Positions 6,324-9,470 of a stretch of 9,470 nucleotides of DNA are shown here, piece after piece. This stretch comes from Candidatus Saccharimonadota bacterium (GTDB taxonomy: Bacteria; Patescibacteriota; Saccharimonadia; UBA4664), in contig JAQZBT010000049.1 in the NCBI GenBank assembly GCA_029237755.1, positions 1-9,470 on the forward strand. Reading direction: 5' to 3'. A model generated the notes under the pieces. The model had not been told where the DNA came from. It worked only from the letters and a program-made list of their open reading frames with translations, and ran no database searches. How positions within the stretch are numbered: the stretch's first letter is position 1; each line of letters begins with the position of its first letter. A program made the translations under genes and the position numbers.

Positions 6324-7505
6324 TGTATCCACAATCATCCCCATCGCGCTCCCAAAGTAAAAACTATCGACCCTAACAAATTCATTAATAAGGCTATCGA
6401 AATTGCTGAAGAGGCTCCATTTGAGCCGATTCACAAGTTTGTCGACTTCAAGTTCGACGATCGCCTGCAATTTAATATCGAGTCTCATGGCTACGAGCTG
6501 CCGACTCCGGTTCAGGACGGCGCTATCCCCTACGTCCTCGAAGGCCGCGACCTGATCGGTCTGGCCAACACCGGCACGGGTAAGACCGCTGCCTTCCTGT
6601 TGCCTGTCCTGCAGCGCATGCTGCATGGTCTGGCAAATCGGTGCCTGATTCTGGTTCCGACCCGCGAGCTGGCTATCCAGATCGAGGAGGAGTTCCGTAT
6701 CTTTGCCAAGGGCTTGCAGATGTATGCGACACTGGTGGTCGGTGGAGCCTCTATGGGCCGTCAGCTCGACCAGCTGCGCCGCCGTCCTCAGTTCATTGTC
6801 GCCACCCCCGGACGCCTCAAGGACCTGATCGAAAATCAGAACCTGAAGCTGGACGAGTTTGACGTGTTGGTGCTAGACGAGGCGGACCGCATGCTCGACA
6901 TGGGCTTCATCCGCGATATTCGCGCGATCATGAGCCATATCCGTGAAGACCGTCAGACGCTGTTTCTCAGCGCTACGATTACCCCTGACATTGAGCAGCT
7001 CATCACCACCCTCCTGAAGGATCCCGCCACCGTTAGCGTGCGCAAGGGTGAAACCAGCGATCATGTGGAGCAGGATGTCGTCCGGGTATCGGGTGACAAG
7101 GAGGCCAAGGAAGAGAAGCTCGTCGAGCTACTCTCGGGCCCCGACTTCAAGAAGGTCCTGATCTTCGGTGAGACCAAGTGGGGCGTGCAACGCCTCGCCG
7201 ACCGGCTCAACAAGCGCGGCCTCAGGGTCGCTGCCATTCACGGCAACAAGAGCCAGCCTCAGCGCCAGAAGGCCCTGAATGACTTCAAGGCCGAGCGTGT
7301 ACAGGCCCTCATCGCCACTGATGTCGCTGCCCGCGGTCTCGACATCCCCAACGTCTCGCACGTCATCAACTATGACGCTCCGAAGCAGTACGAGGACTAT
7401 GTCCACCGCATCGGCCGAACTGGTCGCGCGGGACAGATGGGCAAAGCCCTAACTTTCGTCATTGAGTCGCCTGCTTTTGCTGGTGCTCGTGGCGGCCGTC
7501 GCTAA
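6323..7505 (+). CDS. DEAD-box ATP-dependent RNA helicase, with a +1 frame break near its start
   Basis: This RNA helicase unwinds short duplexes in rRNA maturation, mRNA decay or cold adaptation. All core motifs are intact. Numbered as a frame-corrected 393-residue protein, they are: Q motif (HGYELPTPVQ, Gln64), motif I ANTGTGKT (81-88), PTRELA, TPGR, DEAD (185-188), SAT (216-218), ATDVAARGLD and HRIGRTGRAG (361-370). The protein is core-only, with a short C-terminal tail. The main frame is open from 6309 but has no ATG, GTG or TTG before a TTG at 6600, which lies after motif I. The best start is the TTG at 6323 behind an AAAGGA ribosome binding site. It encodes an S/Q/R-rich N-terminus (MYPQSSPSRSQSK) in another frame that meets UAA at 6374. 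Skipping one base, most simply in the A5 run at 6359-6363, joins it to KTIDPNKFINKA. The cause may be an assembly indel, a real mutation or recoding. Confidence 0.9.
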
Positions 7506-7526
7506 CCAGAAATAGTTTCGTTTCGC

Positions 7527-7557
7527 ACGCCGCGTACCATTCCGGTACGCGGCGTTT
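7527..7557 (+). terminator. Intrinsic terminator-like hairpin after the helicase gene
   Basis: ACGCCGCGTACC (7527-7538) and its exact reverse complement (7544-7555) form a 12-bp GC-rich stem around the loop ATTCC. It begins 21 nt after the helicase stop codon and is followed by a short T-run (TTTGCGTT). It sits between two convergent genes. The minus-strand side is followed by GCGAAACG and has no U-tract, so it should act mainly for the helicase transcript, although the stem could also slow transcription from the right. Confidence 0.75.
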
Positions 7558-7563
7558 GCGTTG

Positions 7564-7968
7564 CTAATAGTCTGTTCGCGGCCGCATCAGGCTGATCAAC
7601 AGCGTTGCCAGGATCCCGACACAGATGAGGGCGGCCAGGGCGGGCCAGTCGAAGAAGCCGCCTGTGCCTGCTGGTGGGCTGCCGAAGAAGGATTGGAAGG
7701 GCGCTACGATCCAGTTGGTCGTGGCGCGGAAGAAGTTAACGAATCCGTTGGAGACATTGGCCGTAAAGAGGCTAACGATAAAGCGCATGGCTAGCAGGAA
7801 GCACAATACGAGCGCAACCACGCGGACGACCTGTTCCATTACGGATGTGCGGTCGTCGGGCTCGACGGCGCTGCGGTAGGTGCGATTGGGGGTGGTGGCC
7901 AGCGACTCGCGGAATTCGTCGTAGTCACGCCGGTCCTGGTTGGGTCGCCGGCTGTCTGGTTTAGCCAT
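7564..7968 (-). CDS. Small two-helix membrane protein, YggT-like
   Basis: The protein has 134 residues. A charged N-terminal segment of about 45 residues (rich in Arg and Asp) is followed by a transmembrane helix near 47-68, a loop, and a second helix near 108-128. The pattern MRFIVSLF...NGFVNFFRATTNWIVAPFQSFFG...FDWPALAALI resembles the YggT/Ycf19 family, which has R-x-I-L-S-x-F, N-x-x-V-x-F-x-Y-x-L-T-x-P, PFR and DFSP-like elements around two hydrophobic segments. YggT proteins are linked to cell division, osmotic tolerance or thylakoid biogenesis, but their biochemical role is unclear. The N-terminal extension is longer than in typical YggT. A good Shine-Dalgarno (GTGAGGT, 7982-7976) lies 7 nt before the ATG. 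The gene follows the Clp ATPase gene by 76 nt on the same strand and may be cotranscribed with it. The family call is by eye. Confidence 0.85.
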   Translation of the reverse strand: MAKPDSRRPNQDRRDYDEFRESLATTPNRTYRSAVEPDDRTSVMEQVVRVVALVLCFLLAMRFIVSLFTANVSNGFVNFFRATTNWIVAPFQSFFGSPPAGTGGFFDWPALAALICVGILATLLISLMRPRTDY

Positions 7969-8044
7969 GGTGGGTACCTCACTCTTACATACTTTAGGAT
8001 GGGTCGTCCGGTGGACGGCCGCATTATCTAAAATTCTAGATTGG
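7969..8044 (-). other. Gap between the Clp gene and the YggT-like gene
   Basis: This 76-nt stretch holds the YggT-like ribosome binding site (7976-7982) and two weak inverted repeats. One is ATCTA/TAGAT around a 6-nt loop (8026-8041). The other is CGTCC/GGACG around a 3-nt loop (about 8006-8018). Neither is followed by a U-tract on the minus strand, so I do not call a terminator. No convincing promoter is seen. Confidence 0.4.
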
Positions 8045-9470
8045 CTATTCTACACTAGTTGGCGCTGCCGGTGCAGCAGTCGACTGGTTGGGTCCCAAAT
8101 GGGCGGCATCGATCATGATATTGTCGCCGGGTTTGGCTTCGCCGCGCAGAATCATGCCGGCTATAGCATCTTCCACACGCCGCTGGACCATGCGCCGCAT
8201 CGGACGGGCACCGAGCCTCGGGTCGTATCCGGCCTTTACCAGCTCGGCAATAGCGTCGTCAGCGAGCTGAACGGTGATCTTCTGGTTGGCGATAGTCTTG
8301 TTAACTTCGGAGATCATCAGCTTCACAACCTGACCCAGCTCTTCTTGCTTGAGCGGCCGGAAGAGTACGATCTCGTCGAAGCGGTTGAGCAACTCGGGCT
8401 TGAACGAGCCGGAGCTGATGAGGTTATTGACGAAATCCTGCTCAAAAGACTCCAATTCCTCCCCTGCCTCGATGTGCTTGCGGATCTCATCGGCGCCGGC
8501 GTTGGAGGTGGCAATGACGATGGCGTCCTTGAAAGAGGCCGGCTTACCGGTGGTGTCGGTAAGATTGCCTTCATCAAGCAGTTGCAGGAACAGGTTGAGG
8601 ATGTTGGGGTGGGCTTTTTCAATCTCGTCGAATAGCACGACGCTGAAAGGCGTCGAACGGACCTTGGGCAGGAGTCCCTGCGGATTTTCGGCGGCGCCCT
8701 GGAGGATGCGGTCGACGTCAGCGACCTGCTGGTACTCACTCATGTCGAGGCGGATGACGCTGTCCTCGGCGCCAAAGTAGAGCGCAGCCAGGCTCCGTGC
8801 CAGCTCGGTCTTACCGACACCGGTGGGGCCCAGGAACAGGAATGAGCCGATGGGGCGGCGAGGGTTGGAGACGCCAGCCCGGGCGCGCCGCAGGGCGTTG
8901 GAGACGACACTGACGGCGCGGGTCTGGTTGATCATGCGCTGGTGGATCTTGTCTTCGAGGTTGAGAAGCACATCTGACTCGGCGCTGGTAGTAGCTCCGA
9001 CTTTGACGCCAAACTGGCTTTCGATCGCCTGCTGGACCGAGCGTTCGGAGATAAAGGCCCCATCCGGGAAGTTGTGGGCCGCCTCGAGGAGTTTGATGGC
9101 CCGTCCCGGGTAGGACTCTTCCTGGAAGTAGCGGCCCGAGAGCCGGTAGGCCTCGAGTAAGGCGGCATAGGTAGTGACGGCCTTGCCGTTCTCGAGCAGG
9201 AGCGCGCGGTCGCCCAGCACACGCATGACCTCGGCTTGAGGCGCCTCTGCCAGCATGAGGGGCGTTAGCAGGCTGGCCATGGATGAGTTCATGGCCATGA
9301 GGCGCTGCCAGTCTCCCGGCGTGACGGCCAAAACCAGCTTGATACGTTTCGACTGCATGACCGGCAGCAGGACCTGGCTGAGGTTGACGGCGCCGGTGCC
9401 CTGGCCAAAGAAGAGTTGGGCTTCGTCCAGAGCCACGATGATGTTGCCGGCGTGGGCGGCTTCGGCGAAG
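8045..9470 (-). CDS. Clp/Hsp100 AAA+ ATPase (ClpA/ClpC-like), 5' end outside the window
   Basis: Members of this family form hexameric rings that unfold proteins, either for a ClpP protease or for disaggregation. The 474 visible residues start inside the first AAA+ domain (D1) at its Walker B region (NIIVALDEAQLFF, near 9440); the GTG at 9436 lies within this motif and is not a real start. The second domain (D2) is complete: Walker A GPTGVGKT (8830-8807), Walker B VVLFDEIEKAH (8641 down), sensor 1 TSNAG (8509 down), arginine finger in LLNRFDE (8386 region) and sensor 2 GARPMRR (8212-8192). D1 is divergent: where family members have D-A-A-L-E-R-R-F, it has N-S-S-M-A-S-L-L, so the arginine-finger pair is gone. 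The D1-D2 linker has no long ClpB-type coiled-coil. In D2 the usual ClpP-docking I/L/V-G-F/L tripeptide is not visible between sensor 1 and the arginine finger. The protein therefore looks ClpA-like in layout, but its partnership with ClpP is uncertain. Confidence 0.93.
   Translation of the reverse strand, partial: FAEAAHAGNIIVALDEAQLFFGQGTGAVNLSQVLLPVMQSKRIKLVLAVTPGDWQRLMAMNSSMASLLTPLMLAEAPQAEVMRVLGDRALLLENGKAVTTYAALLEAYRLSGRYFQEESYPGRAIKLLEAAHNFPDGAFISERSVQQAIESQFGVKVGATTSAESDVLLNLEDKIHQRMINQTRAVSVVSNALRRARAGVSNPRRPIGSFLFLGPTGVGKTELARSLAALYFGAEDSVIRLDMSEYQQVADVDRILQGAAENPQGLLPKVRSTPFSVVLFDEIEKAHPNILNLFLQLLDEGNLTDTTGKPASFKDAIVIATSNAGADEIRKHIEAGEELESFEQDFVNNLISSGSFKPELLNRFDEIVLFRPLKQEELGQVVKLMISEVNKTIANQKITVQLADDAIAELVKAGYDPRLGARPMRRMVQRRVEDAIAGMILRGEAKPGDNIMIDAAHLGPNQSTAAPAAPTSVE

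Noticed and set aside
6147..6626. Open frame of about 159 codons on the minus strand opposite the helicase start
   Set aside because: It overlaps the conserved N-terminal helicase coding region and the intergenic promoter area, has no recognisable domain, and looks like a shadow frame.
6600..7505. Helicase starting at the TTG at 6600
   Set aside because: This start would remove the Q motif and motif I (ANTGTGKT), which are clearly encoded just upstream in the same frame.
7966..7974. CCACC before the ATG of both the YggT-like gene and topA, resembling a eukaryotic Kozak context
   Set aside because: There are only two instances, one of which also has a normal Shine-Dalgarno. The window is clearly bacterial, so this is most likely coincidence.
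1..9470. Search for CRISPR arrays, tRNA or rRNA genes, insertion sequences and phage genes
   Set aside because: I see no regularly spaced repeats, no cloverleaf or rRNA-like stretches, no transposase or integrase motifs and no terminal inverted repeats; nearly all bases belong to housekeeping genes.

Overview
The window reads as a stretch of housekeeping genes from a bacterial chromosome that is moderately GC-rich. The best guess for the host is a Patescibacteria/CPR member, most likely Saccharibacteria-like. This rests on the style of the proteins: a DEAD-box helicase whose N-terminus carries an I-D-P-N-K-F-I-N-K-A motif, which I recall from helicases of this group; a short TopA without zinc fingers; and a divergent Clp ATPase. 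That placement is an inference from remembered family patterns, not a computed phylogeny. All frames use UGA as an ordinary stop or avoid it, and release factor 2 is present, so the UGA-recoded CPR lineages (Absconditabacteria, Gracilibacteria) are unlikely.

Layout. On the minus strand, read from right to left, topA (6068 to 3741) is followed by a bifunctional class A penicillin-binding protein (3622 to 1004) and then, 19 nt later, by prfB, which runs off the left edge. The 118-nt gap between topA and the PBP gene holds a perfect 10+3+10 inverted repeat next to promoter-like hexamers, so the PBP-prfB pair may have its own regulated promoter. A DEAD-box RNA helicase is transcribed divergently from topA on the plus strand (about 6323 to 7505). 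Its leader has two hairpins with nearly the same 9-nt loop and a third small hairpin over the ribosome binding site. The first codons of the helicase lie in a different frame from the rest of the gene. A strong GC-rich hairpin closes that gene. On the right, on the minus strand again, a 5'-truncated Clp/Hsp100 AAA+ ATPase (from the right edge to 8045) is followed by a small YggT-like membrane protein (7968 to 7564), which converges on the helicase gene.

Functionally the window covers DNA supercoiling control (TopA), cell-wall synthesis (PBP1A), translation termination (RF2), RNA remodelling (DEAD-box), protein unfolding (Clp) and a small envelope protein (YggT-like). There is no sign of a mobile element, CRISPR array, tRNA or rRNA. 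I see no dedicated new defence or metabolic system. The most interesting non-routine signals are the frame break and structured leader of the helicase gene, the palindrome upstream of the PBP gene, the SPF-to-SPY change in RF2, and the loss of the arginine-finger pair in the first AAA+ domain of the Clp protein.
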